Positions 8,448-17,096 of a stretch of DNA of 64,000 nucleotides are shown piece by piece. Position 1 is the first letter of the stretch, and every line of letters begins with the position of its first letter. The DNA comes from an uncultured Prevotellaceae bacterium (GTDB lineage Bacteria; Bacteroidota; Bacteroidia; Bacteroidales; Muribaculaceae). Location: assembly GCA_900317835.1 (NCBI GenBank), contig ONIL01000022.1, forward strand, positions 1-64,000, written 5' to 3'. The position numbers and the translations under genes were made by a program. The notes under the pieces were generated by a model. It was not told the DNA's origin. It worked only from the letters and a program-made list of their open reading frames with translations, and searched no databases.

Positions 8448-8903
8448 TTACTGGAGCTTGCCGCTATCCTCGAAGTGGCCGCCGTGGGCATCAAAGGAGA
8501 TGGAATACAGCTTGCCTTTGGGGTTAACCGTGCACGTCAGGTTTTTCAACTGGTATCTCTCGTCAGTCATTGGAACCCAGCCGGTGCTCGGCATGTCCAT
8601 GTCGCACACCAGGTTCGTGCCCATCATGATGTAGGCACTGCCGCTTGGGTTCAAGCTCGCGGGGACATTAACACGCAGGTTCATCGTCATGGGGGCTCCT
8701 GCAAACTGGATGTTGTACATGTAGATGGTGCCCATTTCCTTGTTCATGTCGATGTCAAACACGAAATACATGTCGTTTTCGCCCTCGTGGACACTTGTCA
8801 AGTTTTGGGTCTTGGGCACTTCAGGCTCGTCCTTATCATCGCCACAGGCGGCAAAGGTTAAAAACAGGGCTGCAAAAAGCAGCATTGGAATCAACTTTTT
8901 CAT
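8448..8903 (-). CDS. Small predicted lipoprotein (151 aa)
   Basis: Lipoprotein signal MKKLIPMLLFAALFLTFAAC (Cys20) followed by GDDKDEPEVP, an acidic linker. The remaining 120 residues look like a small beta-barrel or sandwich: alternating strands around GTIYMYNIQFAG, MTMNLRVNVPAS and CTVNPKGKLYSISFDAHGG. No catalytic residues stand out. It is first of the leftward lipoprotein cluster and has its own terminator. I do not recognise the family; resemblance in size and build to lipocalin-like Bacteroidetes lipoproteins is only suggestive. Confidence 0.75.
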   Translation of the reverse strand: MKKLIPMLLFAALFLTFAACGDDKDEPEVPKTQNLTSVHEGENDMYFVFDIDMNKEMGTIYMYNIQFAGAPMTMNLRVNVPASLNPSGSAYIMMGTNLVCDMDMPSTGWVPMTDERYQLKNLTCTVNPKGKLYSISFDAHGGHFEDSGKLQ

Positions 8904-9044
8904 TAATTGTTACGTTATTAGTTGTTAATACTTCTATACAGAGCTGCAAAATTACAAATAATTATCAAACCATAAAAACTATTTTCTGCTTTTAGGCTAT
9001 GGTGAGGTGGAGATGGTTGATTTTGATGAGATTTGCTGTCCTGT

Positions 9045-11282
9045 TCAATCAAGGGCTAGGCGCAGGGTAACGCCCAACATGCGGCCGTGGCCGCGTTGCA
9101 GGAAGTGGTGCTGGATCGATACGAAATAAAAAGTCTTGTATTGGGTATCGGTCAAGTTGCGGCCCCACAGTTGCAGGCTGTATCGTGGCTGCTTCCATGT
9201 CACCGATGCACCCAACAGCGCGTAGAACGGCTGATGCAGGGTGTTGGCCTCGTCCCAATAGATGTCGCCCACAGCGCGCATGTTGACAGCGAGCGAGAGC
9301 AATTTATCAGTGTCACCACCAATCTTGAAGGCATGGCTGGCCTCGGCAAACAGTGTGTGCATCGGGGCATAAGGTACGCGCTTGCCGCTATGGTCCACTT
9401 TACCGTCGTTATAGTCCTTGAAGGTGGCATGGGTAAAGCCGTAGCTCACGTTAAAATGGGTGAGTTCGGTGGGTGTCACGGCCATGGCGAACTCTGCGCC
9501 CCAGCTGTGAGTTTTGCCCGCATTGGTCATCATGCGGCCTGTGGTCGTTCCCGGCGGGAAAATCGTCAACTGGCGGTCGCGGCAGTCCATAAAGAAGACA
9601 TCCACGTCGCTTTGTACACGGTTACCCCAGCACTCAAAGTGGCCGCCCAACTCATAGTTCCATGCTTTTTCGGGTTTGTAGCCCACCATCTTGTCCACGT
9701 CGTAGTTCATGCCGATGCCCATCATCTTCATCAGCCGCTGCTGCAACACGTCACTGAACATCTGGGTATTGAAGCCTCCAGCCTTGCTGCCTCGCGAAGC
9801 AGCAAGATAGATGGTGTGGTTCTTGCCTGGCCATGGATGCCAAGTGATGCTCACATTGGGCAGTATGTCAAAAAAGTCCTTGTTGAGGCTGCCTCGCTCA
9901 TCGATGTCGATGGCCCCGTGGGCAAACAGTTCACCAGTGGCTCTCACGAACAAGCTGTAGCCGGTGTGAGTCTCGCTGTGGTAGTTGAGCCGCGCGTGTT
10001 CATAGTCCAGACGCAGTCCGGCCGACACCGTCCATTGCCCCCAGCTGTAGTGGGAATCGTGGTACAGCGAGGCTCCCCAGCTAGGGCTGGTGAAGTTGCT
10101 GCCCAGCAAGAACGAGCGGGTGTCCCATGAGATGTGGTACGTGGGCAAGGCATCGTTAAAGTGATTCTCGATCAACTGCTCAATGCCGTAGTCGTAGAAG
10201 TTCACAGGCGCATCCATGCGGTAGCGGCGATAGAAGCCGTTGATGCCTGTGAGCCAGTTGTAACCTTCAGACTGCTCATGGCCGCGAAAGATGATATCTT
10301 GGGTTACAGCATGCTCGCGGCGTGCTTGGGTGAGGGTGAAATAATCGTGCTCGGTGAAGTCCTGGTCCAGTGTCATGTTATCGTCGATGTACTGGTAGCT
10401 GGTGATGCTTGACAGGGTAAAGCGGTCGAAACTCTTGCGCACCGTCAAGCCGTCCATGACCGACGTGCGGCGGTAGAAGCAGGTGTCGTTGTAAGCGATT
10501 TTGCCGGTCTCGACCCACTCATAAGGGTAGCCCCCTTGTCGGCTGGTCACTACCGACAGCACATTGGAGACATACCAATCATTAGTGCCATGCCATTCCT
10601 GCTTCGAGCGGAAGCTGAACTGGCGTTCCCAGTCACAACGCTTGCCGTTGTGCAAGTTGGTGAACTCGCCTTTGGTGCTGTTGTATTGAGCCGACAGTGA
10701 TATTCCCAGGTCTTGACCCAGCAGTCGGTAATGGCTCGCTCCCGCGCGCCAAGTGCCGTGACTGGCGCCCTCAACCACAGCGCGTGTGCCCTGGTAATTG
10801 AGCGGCGACAGGGTATAGACGTTCATCAGGCCTCCCAGCGTGTTGCGCCCGTAAAGGGTGTTCTGCGGACCACGCAACACCTCGATGCGGAAAATATCCA
10901 TCAGGTCAAAGTCGTAGTTCTCTTTGGTCATCACGGGCACATTGTCGATGGTCAGACCCACGGCAGGCTGGTCGATGCGTGTGCCGATGCCACGGACATA
11001 CACCGTCGAGGTCATGCGGCTACCATAATCAGGGATGAACAGGTTGGGCACCAGTTCCGATGCCGACCGAGGTGACACAACCTGGTTGCGCTCGGCTTCC
11101 TGAGGGGTGACGACCGTCAGAGCCGTGGCCTGGGTGCGCATGTCGCTGCTCTGCTTGATGGCGGTCACCGTCACCTCCTGGAGCGACAGCGTGTCGCCTA
11201 TCGAGGTCGGTGCCCCTGTCGGTGTCGCTGATGCTGCGGCACACAAGAATGCCGCCATTATGATTGAAGTTGTTTTTTTCAT
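9045..11282 (-). CDS. TonB-dependent outer-membrane receptor
   Basis: Outer-membrane receptor of 745 residues: signal peptide (about 1-20), TonB-box-like DTLSLQEVTVTA, plug domain (about 40-150, with PNLFIPDYGSR, VYVRGIGTRID and IEVLRGPQNTLYGRNTLGG), then a 22-strand barrel ending LGVTLRLALD. It lacks the N-terminal carboxypeptidase-like domain of SusC proteins and has no SusD partner, so iron-siderophore, heme or cobalamin-type uptake is more likely than glycan uptake. I chose the ATG at 11282 because a signal peptide begins there; an upstream ATG at 11318 adds 12 non-signal residues. A TATCTTTG box (11295-11288) abuts that ATG, implying a nearly leaderless mRNA. The substrate is unknown. 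Confidence 0.88.
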   Translation of the reverse strand: MKKTTSIIMAAFLCAAASATPTGAPTSIGDTLSLQEVTVTAIKQSSDMRTQATALTVVTPQEAERNQVVSPRSASELVPNLFIPDYGSRMTSTVYVRGIGTRIDQPAVGLTIDNVPVMTKENYDFDLMDIFRIEVLRGPQNTLYGRNTLGGLMNVYTLSPLNYQGTRAVVEGASHGTWRAGASHYRLLGQDLGISLSAQYNSTKGEFTNLHNGKRCDWERQFSFRSKQEWHGTNDWYVSNVLSVVTSRQGGYPYEWVETGKIAYNDTCFYRRTSVMDGLTVRKSFDRFTLSSITSYQYIDDNMTLDQDFTEHDYFTLTQARREHAVTQDIIFRGHEQSEGYNWLTGINGFYRRYRMDAPVNFYDYGIEQLIENHFNDALPTYHISWDTRSFLLGSNFTSPSWGASLYHDSHYSWGQWTVSAGLRLDYEHARLNYHSETHTGYSLFVRATGELFAHGAIDIDERGSLNKDFFDILPNVSITWHPWPGKNHTIYLAASRGSKAGGFNTQMFSDVLQQRLMKMMGIGMNYDVDKMVGYKPEKAWNYELGGHFECWGNRVQSDVDVFFMDCRDRQLTIFPPGTTTGRMMTNAGKTHSWGAEFAMAVTPTELTHFNVSYGFTHATFKDYNDGKVDHSGKRVPYAPMHTLFAEASHAFKIGGDTDKLLSLAVNMRAVGDIYWDEANTLHQPFYALLGASVTWKQPRYSLQLWGRNLTDTQYKTFYFVSIQHHFLQRGHGRMLGVTLRLALD

Positions 11283-11439
11283 GGCTGCAAAGATAGTGTT
11301 TTTTCCTGAGAAATTCATATCTCAAGAGCGTGGAGCGGAAAACCTCAACGCTGCGATATCCCGATTTTCAGGCATGATGCCGCAGCATATCGGAAAAAAG
11401 ATTACTTTTGCACCCAAAAACAGGGCTAACAGTTGAAGT

Positions 11440-12099
11440 ATGGTTGAAGTATATAAAGTAACTGCAAACTTATTTGAGGAATGCACGCACATTATTTGGG
11501 ATGAGACGCGCGAAGCCGTCATCATCGACTGCGGCGTGTACAAGCCTGGAGAGCGTGAACGCTTTGTCAAATTCATTGAGCAAAACAAGCTGCACCCCGT
11601 GCGCCTGCTGCTCACCCATGCCCATCACGACCACCTCTATGGTAACGACCTGATGCGCGACCGTTACGGCTTGCTGCCCGAGGTCCACAAGGATGACGAG
11701 TGGATCATGAAGGAGCACTTGTTCATTCGCATCGCCCAGATTTACAAGACATATCCTTATGAGATTCCCATGCCCGAGCATTATCTGTCCAATGGTGAGG
11801 AAATCCCCTTTGGCAACCATAAACTGAAGGTTATCCACACGCCGGGTCACTCCCCAGGCTCGGTAATCTTCTATTGCGAGGAGGCCGGGATAGCTTTCTC
11901 GGGCGACACGGTGTATGATGACGATATAGGCAGCTCCAACTTGGCGGGCGGCAACTATGACCAGTTGATGGATTCCATCGACTATATCCTGCAGTTGCTC
12001 CCCGACGACACCGTTGTTTACCCAGGCCATGGAGCAAAGACCACCATAGGCAAGATCAAGGCTCACAACCCCTCGGTGAACGGTGGGTCAATTTATTGA
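11440..12099 (+). CDS. Metallo-beta-lactamase-fold hydrolase (glyoxalase II-like)
   Basis: Cytoplasmic 219-residue hydrolase of the MBL superfamily. The di-metal site is complete: HAHHDH (His60, His62, Asp64, His65), His in TPGHSPGS (about 137), Asp in FSGDTVYDDD (about 156) and His in YPGHGAKT (about 196). The short, compact form matches the YcbL/GloB-like hydroxyacylglutathione-hydrolase group, which often acts on thioesters; the real substrate cannot be read from sequence. The ATG at 11440 is preceded by a TACTTTTG box at 11403-11410 without a clear -33. It is monocistronic and ends in a strong shared terminator. Confidence 0.88.
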   Translation: MVEVYKVTANLFEECTHIIWDETREAVIIDCGVYKPGERERFVKFIEQNKLHPVRLLLTHAHHDHLYGNDLMRDRYGLLPEVHKDDEWIMKEHLFIRIAQIYKTYPYEIPMPEHYLSNGEEIPFGNHKLKVIHTPGHSPGSVIFYCEEAGIAFSGDTVYDDDIGSSNLAGGNYDQLMDSIDYILQLLPDDTVVYPGHGAKTTIGKIKAHNPSVNGGSIY

Positions 12100-12122
12100 G
12101 GGCAGCGTGCGACCTGAAATGT

Positions 12123-12166
12123 AAAGACAAAGCACCTCGCGGTTGAACGCGAGGTGCTTTGTCTTT
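12123..12166. terminator. Bidirectional terminator, perfect 19-bp stem
   Basis: Bases 12123-12141 and 12148-12166 are exact inverted complements around a 6-nt loop (GTTGAA). The outer arms are A-rich/T-rich, so U tracts form on both strands. It sits between convergent genes (the MBL hydrolase and the BspA-dockerin protein). Confidence 0.9.
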
Positions 12167-12214
12167 GTATGTGTTCAGCATTCGTTTGGAATGCCGAAAT
12201 CCTGATAGGGTAGG

Positions 12215-14947
12215 TTAATTGGCGTTCAGCACCATGTCGATGAGCGCACTCACATCAGCGATGTTGAACTCCCCGTCGCCGTTGACGTCGGCAGCAGATA
12301 AATCATAATTGCCGTTGCTCAACAACGTGTCAATCATATTCGTCACATCGCCGATGTTGACGATGCCGTCACCATTCATGTCACCAGCTCCACCAGTAAT
12401 GCCTATCATGTTGTTAAACAGCTTCCAGTAGTCGGCATTGGCATAAGCGTTGACCGATGCGGCAGGAACCATGAGGTTGGCATCGGTGTAGTTTTGCTCG
12501 TTAAAGACATCTTGGGTTGCTAGAACGGGAGGCGTCGTGGCCAGGCAGGTCACATCGGTCAATTGGTAATCATACATGAATGCTTGGCGCCCGATGGACT
12601 GGACATTCTTACCGATGACAACACTGCGCAACGAGTCGCATGCCATGAATGCCTGCTGCTCGATGGTAGTGATGTTATCGGGGATAACGACCCTGCTCAG
12701 CCGGCGGCAGAGGCAGAATGACCTGTCGGTAATGGTTTTGATGCCGCGGCCAAAGTTCACATCGACTAGATTATCGCATCCAAAGAATACCGACCCGTGT
12801 ATCGCCTGCAGGTTATCGGGAAGGGTTACACTCTCAAGACTGGTGCAGTTGCTGAATGCAGACGAATAGATGTCGGTGAGGCCAGTTCCAAAGTTAATCT
12901 CCTTCAAACTGGTGCAATTGGTAAAGGCTAACTCCCTAAGAACCTTCACACTGTTGGGGATGTTGAGTGTTTTCAGGCTCTTGCAACCATCAAACGAATA
13001 GAATTCGATGACCTCAAGAGAATCACCAAAGTTCAGCTCGGTAAGCGAGCTGCAATGCTGGAACGAGTAAGGACCGGTGCTCTTCAACGAATTGGGCAGT
13101 GTGACGGTCTTGAGGCTGGTGCAATCGCTGAAAGTGTCATAGTCCAAACTGGTAACGTGGCAGTCGCCGAAGTACACTTCTTCCATACTGATGCAGCCGC
13201 CGAATGCCCCCATGCCGATTCTTTCCAGCGAGTTGGGGAACTCGACATAAGGCAGCAGATCACAACCTGCAAACGCACTACTACCGATGCTCACGAGAGA
13301 ATTAGACAATGTCAATCCCGCCATGTTTTCGCAACTGGCAAATGCTTGATTGCCCACTCGAGTCACGTTGTTAGGTAGCTCAACCGAAATCAATCCGCTA
13401 TTGCGGAAGGCCAGTTCCTCGACCTCGGTGAGGCTTATAGGGAATTCCAAATGAGACACGCCGATGTAATAAAATGCATACTTGCCGATGGCCGTGACGC
13501 CGCTGGGGACGGTGGAATTGATCGATCCGGCAATCAGTTTGTTGGAGCGGCTGTCGATGATGGCATTGCAGTTGTTGCGCGAATTGTAATAGGGATTCCC
13601 GCTCGCTACTGTGATGCCGGCAATATTCCTGCACTCGGTGGTGATGCCCCATCCGATTTTCCTGACTGAGCTGGGGATGTTGAGCTCTTCCAGGCCATAG
13701 CATCTCATGAATATCTGATTTCCCATTCCCATGAGGGTGTTGGGCAGTGAGATGCTTTTCAATCCATGGAGCTCATAAAAGGCCTCATCATCGATGTATT
13801 CAACGCCTTCGGGAATATCGAGGTGTGGCAATCGGTAGCAATAGTTAAAGCATCGGGTGGGAATCACGGCAACATTGTTGCTGAGCGTCACGCTGGTCAA
13901 GGCATAGCAATTTGCAAATGCGCTGGACTCTATCGTGGTAACAGAGTTGGGCAAGACCAGTTGCTTGATGTTTGTGCAACTGCTGAAAGCACTCGAGCCG
14001 ATGGTCTCTACCGTGTAGGGGAAGGTGATGCTACGCAGGCGGGTGCAGCTGGAAAAAGCTCCAGGGCAGATTGTTACAGTGCCGTACTTGATGCTGATGT
14101 CTGTGCTGTCGGTCATCGTACCTTTGTACTTATAGGCGTTTTTGCCAATATAGATCAAGCCGTCGGGCTGGTTTTCAAACCAGGCCGTGCCGGCAAAGGC
14201 CGAACCGCCAATATAGGTGACCATCCTGGGGACGTTGATCTCTGTGAGGCTGCTGCAATTACTGAATGCCGAGCCGCCGATATAGGTGACCGAGTTGGGA
14301 ATGGTCACATCTACCAGTCCTGCACAATCCTTAAAAGCATTTGATGCAATGCCCAAGGTGCCGTTTTGGATGGTGATGCTGGTGTTCTCGGGCATCGTCC
14401 CTTTGTATTTATACAGGATTTTTCCCGCATAAACCAAGCCATCTGGCTGGCTCTCAAACCACCCCGTGTTGTCAAGCGCATTGCTGCCATACTTGACGTA
14501 GTTGTCGGGGAACGTGATGCTTGTCAGGTTTGTGCAGTAAATGAAAGAGTTATCACCAATTTCGGTGACACCGTCAGGAATCACAATGCTCGACAGATGA
14601 TTGCATCCCCAGAATGCGTTATTGCTGATAGTTTTCAGCGTGCTGGGAAGAGTGACACTCATCAAGCTGTCGCAACTGGAAAATGCACTCTTTCCGATGC
14701 CTGTAACCGTGTAGGTTACCCCCTCAAAGGTGAAAGATTCAGGAATCACCACATCGCCGCGATACTTCACATGCCCGCGAGGGTCATAACTGGGAATGCC
14801 GTCATCGGTGACCGAGACCGTAACCCTGTCGTAGTTGAATTGATAGTAAATGCCGTTGTACTCAAAGTCATAGGCACCAGCGGTCTGTATGCCCGCAAGC
14901 AACCCCATGAGTATCAACATCGGTTTAAAAAGTAGAGTTTTTTTCAT
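12215..14947 (-). CDS. BspA-type leucine-rich-repeat surface protein with C-terminal dockerin
   Basis: Large secreted protein of 910 residues: signal peptide (about 1-25), a short N-terminal beta unit (YDFEYNGIYYQFN), then about 25 tandem LRR_5 (BspA/TpLRR) repeats of about 23 residues with the pattern IGxxAFxxCxxLxxVxLPxS. A type I dockerin follows at about 855-910, with two calcium loops DMNGDGIVNIGDV and DVNGDGEFNIADV. BspA repeats typically mediate adhesion, and dockerins bind cohesins or act as calcium-folded C-terminal modules; no cohesin is in the window. I chose the ATG at 14947; a TTG two codons earlier is unlikely. It is a relative of the broken gene at 33411-37367. A promoter lies at 15007-15036. 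Confidence 0.9.
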   Translation of the reverse strand: MKKTLLFKPMLILMGLLAGIQTAGAYDFEYNGIYYQFNYDRVTVSVTDDGIPSYDPRGHVKYRGDVVIPESFTFEGVTYTVTGIGKSAFSSCDSLMSVTLPSTLKTISNNAFWGCNHLSSIVIPDGVTEIGDNSFIYCTNLTSITFPDNYVKYGSNALDNTGWFESQPDGLVYAGKILYKYKGTMPENTSITIQNGTLGIASNAFKDCAGLVDVTIPNSVTYIGGSAFSNCSSLTEINVPRMVTYIGGSAFAGTAWFENQPDGLIYIGKNAYKYKGTMTDSTDISIKYGTVTICPGAFSSCTRLRSITFPYTVETIGSSAFSSCTNIKQLVLPNSVTTIESSAFANCYALTSVTLSNNVAVIPTRCFNYCYRLPHLDIPEGVEYIDDEAFYELHGLKSISLPNTLMGMGNQIFMRCYGLEELNIPSSVRKIGWGITTECRNIAGITVASGNPYYNSRNNCNAIIDSRSNKLIAGSINSTVPSGVTAIGKYAFYYIGVSHLEFPISLTEVEELAFRNSGLISVELPNNVTRVGNQAFASCENMAGLTLSNSLVSIGSSAFAGCDLLPYVEFPNSLERIGMGAFGGCISMEEVYFGDCHVTSLDYDTFSDCTSLKTVTLPNSLKSTGPYSFQHCSSLTELNFGDSLEVIEFYSFDGCKSLKTLNIPNSVKVLRELAFTNCTSLKEINFGTGLTDIYSSAFSNCTSLESVTLPDNLQAIHGSVFFGCDNLVDVNFGRGIKTITDRSFCLCRRLSRVVIPDNITTIEQQAFMACDSLRSVVIGKNVQSIGRQAFMYDYQLTDVTCLATTPPVLATQDVFNEQNYTDANLMVPAASVNAYANADYWKLFNNMIGITGGAGDMNGDGIVNIGDVTNMIDTLLSNGNYDLSAADVNGDGEFNIADVSALIDMVLNAN

Positions 14948-15006
14948 ACTCAATAGTTTTTTGGGTTATTAATGATGTTTGGTAATAATTTTTCGTTAGG
15001 AAGTTG

Positions 15007-15036
15007 CAAATATACAGAATTTTTAAAGCGATGCAA
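15007..15036 (-). promoter_or_regulatory. Promoter for the BspA-dockerin gene
   Basis: TTG (15036-15034; TTTTG when extended) with a 19-nt spacer and TATATTTG (15014-15007) on the minus strand. The predicted leader is about 50 nt. Confidence 0.65.
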
Positions 15037-15053
15037 AATAAATCCTGTAAATT

Positions 15054-15764
15054 TCATTCCTGCATGCGGGTTTTCACTCGTTCCCAGGCATGAGAACCAA
15101 ACAAGAAGCAATCGCGCATCGTGCCCAGCATTGCCTTGAAGCGGCTCATGGGCACGGTCAAGCTCAGTTCATCCTTGCCCACCCATGGGCGAACCGAGGG
15201 GTCGAACAGTCCCAGGAAGCAGCGGTGCCCCTGACGGGCATTCTCGACGACGGTCATCGAGACCACCGTGCTGCAGCCTGATCCGAACCGGGCCACCACG
15301 GCATCGGGCTCGTTGGTGTCATAAAAAGCCCAGCCGCACAAGCCCGCAAGCATGTCGGGCGTGGCATAGAACATCACGCCTTCAAAGCCGTCGAATGACT
15401 CGGCCTTATCAGCCCTGACAAAATTCAGGTAGGGCTTGCTGGCACGGGGCATTTCCAGGCTCTTGACATAGTCGGCGACCATCTCGGGACTGCGTTTGTA
15501 CTTCTCGGTTAACGACACAAACTTGGGCACCCGTTCAGGCATGTCGCTGAAGCCGGTGTACAGTTTTCCGCCTCCGCAGCCGATGACCTCGGCGCTCAGG
15601 CTTACGGGCGTGCCTTCACGTGCTGCTTGCAGCCCCTTAAAGAAGCAGCCGCCTATCTTTGCCGTGTCGGCCATCGCCTGTTCGCTGTAGCCGAACAGTA
15701 AGGGCAACTGTGCGCCCTCCCCGAATACTTCTCGATAACTTTCAATAAAAACCTTCAAATCCAT
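15054..15764 (-). CDS. DUF169 family protein
   Basis: Cytoplasmic protein of 236 residues with the layout of the DUF169 (COG2043) family: an N-terminal helix (LKVFIESYREVFG), a Cys-containing glycine-rich stretch VIGCGGGKLYTGF and a central VARFGSGCSTVV motif. The family is widespread in anaerobes and archaea and has no established function; the conserved Cys residues suggest metal or redox chemistry, which is only inference. The ATG at 15764 (MDLKVF) fits family length; an upstream ATG would add 16 residues that look non-coding. It is monocistronic, and its upstream region faces the nuo promoter. Confidence 0.8.
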   Translation of the reverse strand: MDLKVFIESYREVFGEGAQLPLLFGYSEQAMADTAKIGGCFFKGLQAAREGTPVSLSAEVIGCGGGKLYTGFSDMPERVPKFVSLTEKYKRSPEMVADYVKSLEMPRASKPYLNFVRADKAESFDGFEGVMFYATPDMLAGLCGWAFYDTNEPDAVVARFGSGCSTVVSMTVVENARQGHRCFLGLFDPSVRPWVGKDELSLTVPMSRFKAMLGTMRDCFLFGSHAWERVKTRMQE

Positions 15765-15937
15765 AGTATTCAATATTTTGGTAATCATTTGCAAATATAA
15801 TAAAAACCCCAACGAATTACTTTTTGAGCGGATAAATATTTGGCTTTTAACTATTAAAAATGATAGCGGCTGTAGAATGGGAAAATGAAATGGGTGTTAA
15901 CTTGTTAACAACTGCAAAAAAATGGTGTCTAAAAAGG

Positions 15938-15968
15938 TTGGTCATTTAATTAAAAATGTGTATATTTG
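15938..15968 (+). promoter_or_regulatory. Promoter of the nuo-atp-nuo block
   Basis: TTG (15938-15940), 20-nt spacer, TATATTTG (15961-15968): a full match to the Bacteroidetes consensus. Transcription would start near 15975, leaving a leader of about 128 nt before nuoA. I found no other consensus promoter at the nuoH-atpD or atpG-nuoI junctions. Confidence 0.75.
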
Positions 15969-16102
15969 CACCGAGTTTAAGGGTTTCACTGCTGTTGTTA
16001 CCGCATTGTGTGCGTGTAAATAATTGTGCAGTAGGGACTTTTGAATTGTAGTTACAAATAACCTGCCAAAAATTAAAACAAACAATAGATAGAACTTCTT
16101 TT

Positions 16103-16477
16103 ATGGATTTATCAATTTTCGGAGTACAGAGCACGACTCTCGCAATCACGGCGGCCTTGACCGGCGTGTTGCTGGTAGTCGGTGCGCTGGTTATTGCGTG
16201 GCTTATCGGCCCGCGCAGCTACACAAAGAAGAAGGGCGAACCCTTCGAGTGCGGTATTCCCACCCGAGGTGACTCAATGGCCCAGTATCATGTGGGTTAT
16301 TACCTGTTCGCCATCCTGTTCCTGATGTTTGACGTCGAGACGGTCTTCCTATTCCCGTGGGCAACCATCTGTAAGAACATCGGCAGCCAGGCGTTGTTCG
16401 CCGTGGGCACTTTCCTTGTTATTCTCGTTTTAGGTCTGGCTTATGCCTGGAAGAAAGGAGCGTTGAGATGGAAGTGA
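16103..16477 (+). CDS. nuoA: NADH-quinone oxidoreductase subunit A
   Basis: Small membrane subunit of complex I (124 residues) with three transmembrane helices at about 12-34, 66-90 and 95-115. Family features are the ECGIPTRGDS loop (normally ECG..P..) with its conserved Cys, and FDVETVFLFPW in helix 2, where the conserved acidic pair lies. It anchors the NuoB/D module to the membrane arm. It is first of the nuo block and overlaps nuoB by 10 bases, so translation is probably coupled. Confidence 0.95.
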   Translation: MDLSIFGVQSTTLAITAALTGVLLVVGALVIAWLIGPRSYTKKKGEPFECGIPTRGDSMAQYHVGYYLFAILFLMFDVETVFLFPWATICKNIGSQALFAVGTFLVILVLGLAYAWKKGALRWK

Positions 16478-17076
16478 AAATCAAGTCGATGAAGCATGAG
16501 GACTTCAAGGACAATGAGTATATCGACAATCTTGTTGAGCAGTTGCGTGCTGGTGGCACCAACATCATCGTGGGCAAACTCGACCAACTGATGAACTGGG
16601 GTGTGAGCAACTCACTGTGGCCGTTGTGCTTCGGTACCAGTTGCTGCGCAATCGAGTTCATGTGCTTGGGTGCCGCCCGTTATGACATGGCACGCTACGG
16701 CTTTGAGGTGGCCCGCAACAGTCCCCGTCAGGCCGACTACATCATGTGCCAGGGTACCATCAACTACCGCATGGCTCCGGCACTGAAACGTCTTTATGAG
16801 CAGATGGCCGAGCCCAAGTATGTCATTGCCTGCGGCTCATGCACTGTGAGCGGTGGTCCTTTCAAGAACAGCTACTGTGTGGTCAAGGGCGTTGACGAGA
16901 TCATCCCCGTTGATGTTTACCTGCCCGGATGCCCGCCACGTCCCGAGGCATTTTTCTATGCCCTGATGCAGTTACAGCGCAAGATTAAGGTGCAGAAGTA
17001 CTTTGGCGGCGTGAACCGCAAGGAGAAGCTGGAACTCAAGTATGACGGAACGGCATTGAAGGAGGAAACCAAATAA
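16468..17076 (+). CDS. nuoB: NADH-quinone oxidoreductase subunit B (cluster N2)
   Basis: Peripheral-arm subunit of 202 residues that carries the terminal 4Fe-4S cluster N2, which passes electrons to quinone. The ligands are visible: tandem Cys in FGTSCCAIEFM, Cys in ACGSCTVSGG and Cys in LPGCPPRPE. The start at 16468 lies inside the end of nuoA; 20 bases separate it from nuoCD. Length is normal for the family, with a short charged C-terminal tail. Confidence 0.96.
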   Translation: MEVKIKSMKHEDFKDNEYIDNLVEQLRAGGTNIIVGKLDQLMNWGVSNSLWPLCFGTSCCAIEFMCLGAARYDMARYGFEVARNSPRQADYIMCQGTINYRMAPALKRLYEQMAEPKYVIACGSCTVSGGPFKNSYCVVKGVDEIIPVDVYLPGCPPRPEAFFYALMQLQRKIKVQKYFGGVNRKEKLELKYDGTALKEETK

Positions 17077-17096
17077 ACCTGATAAAATCCATTGAT

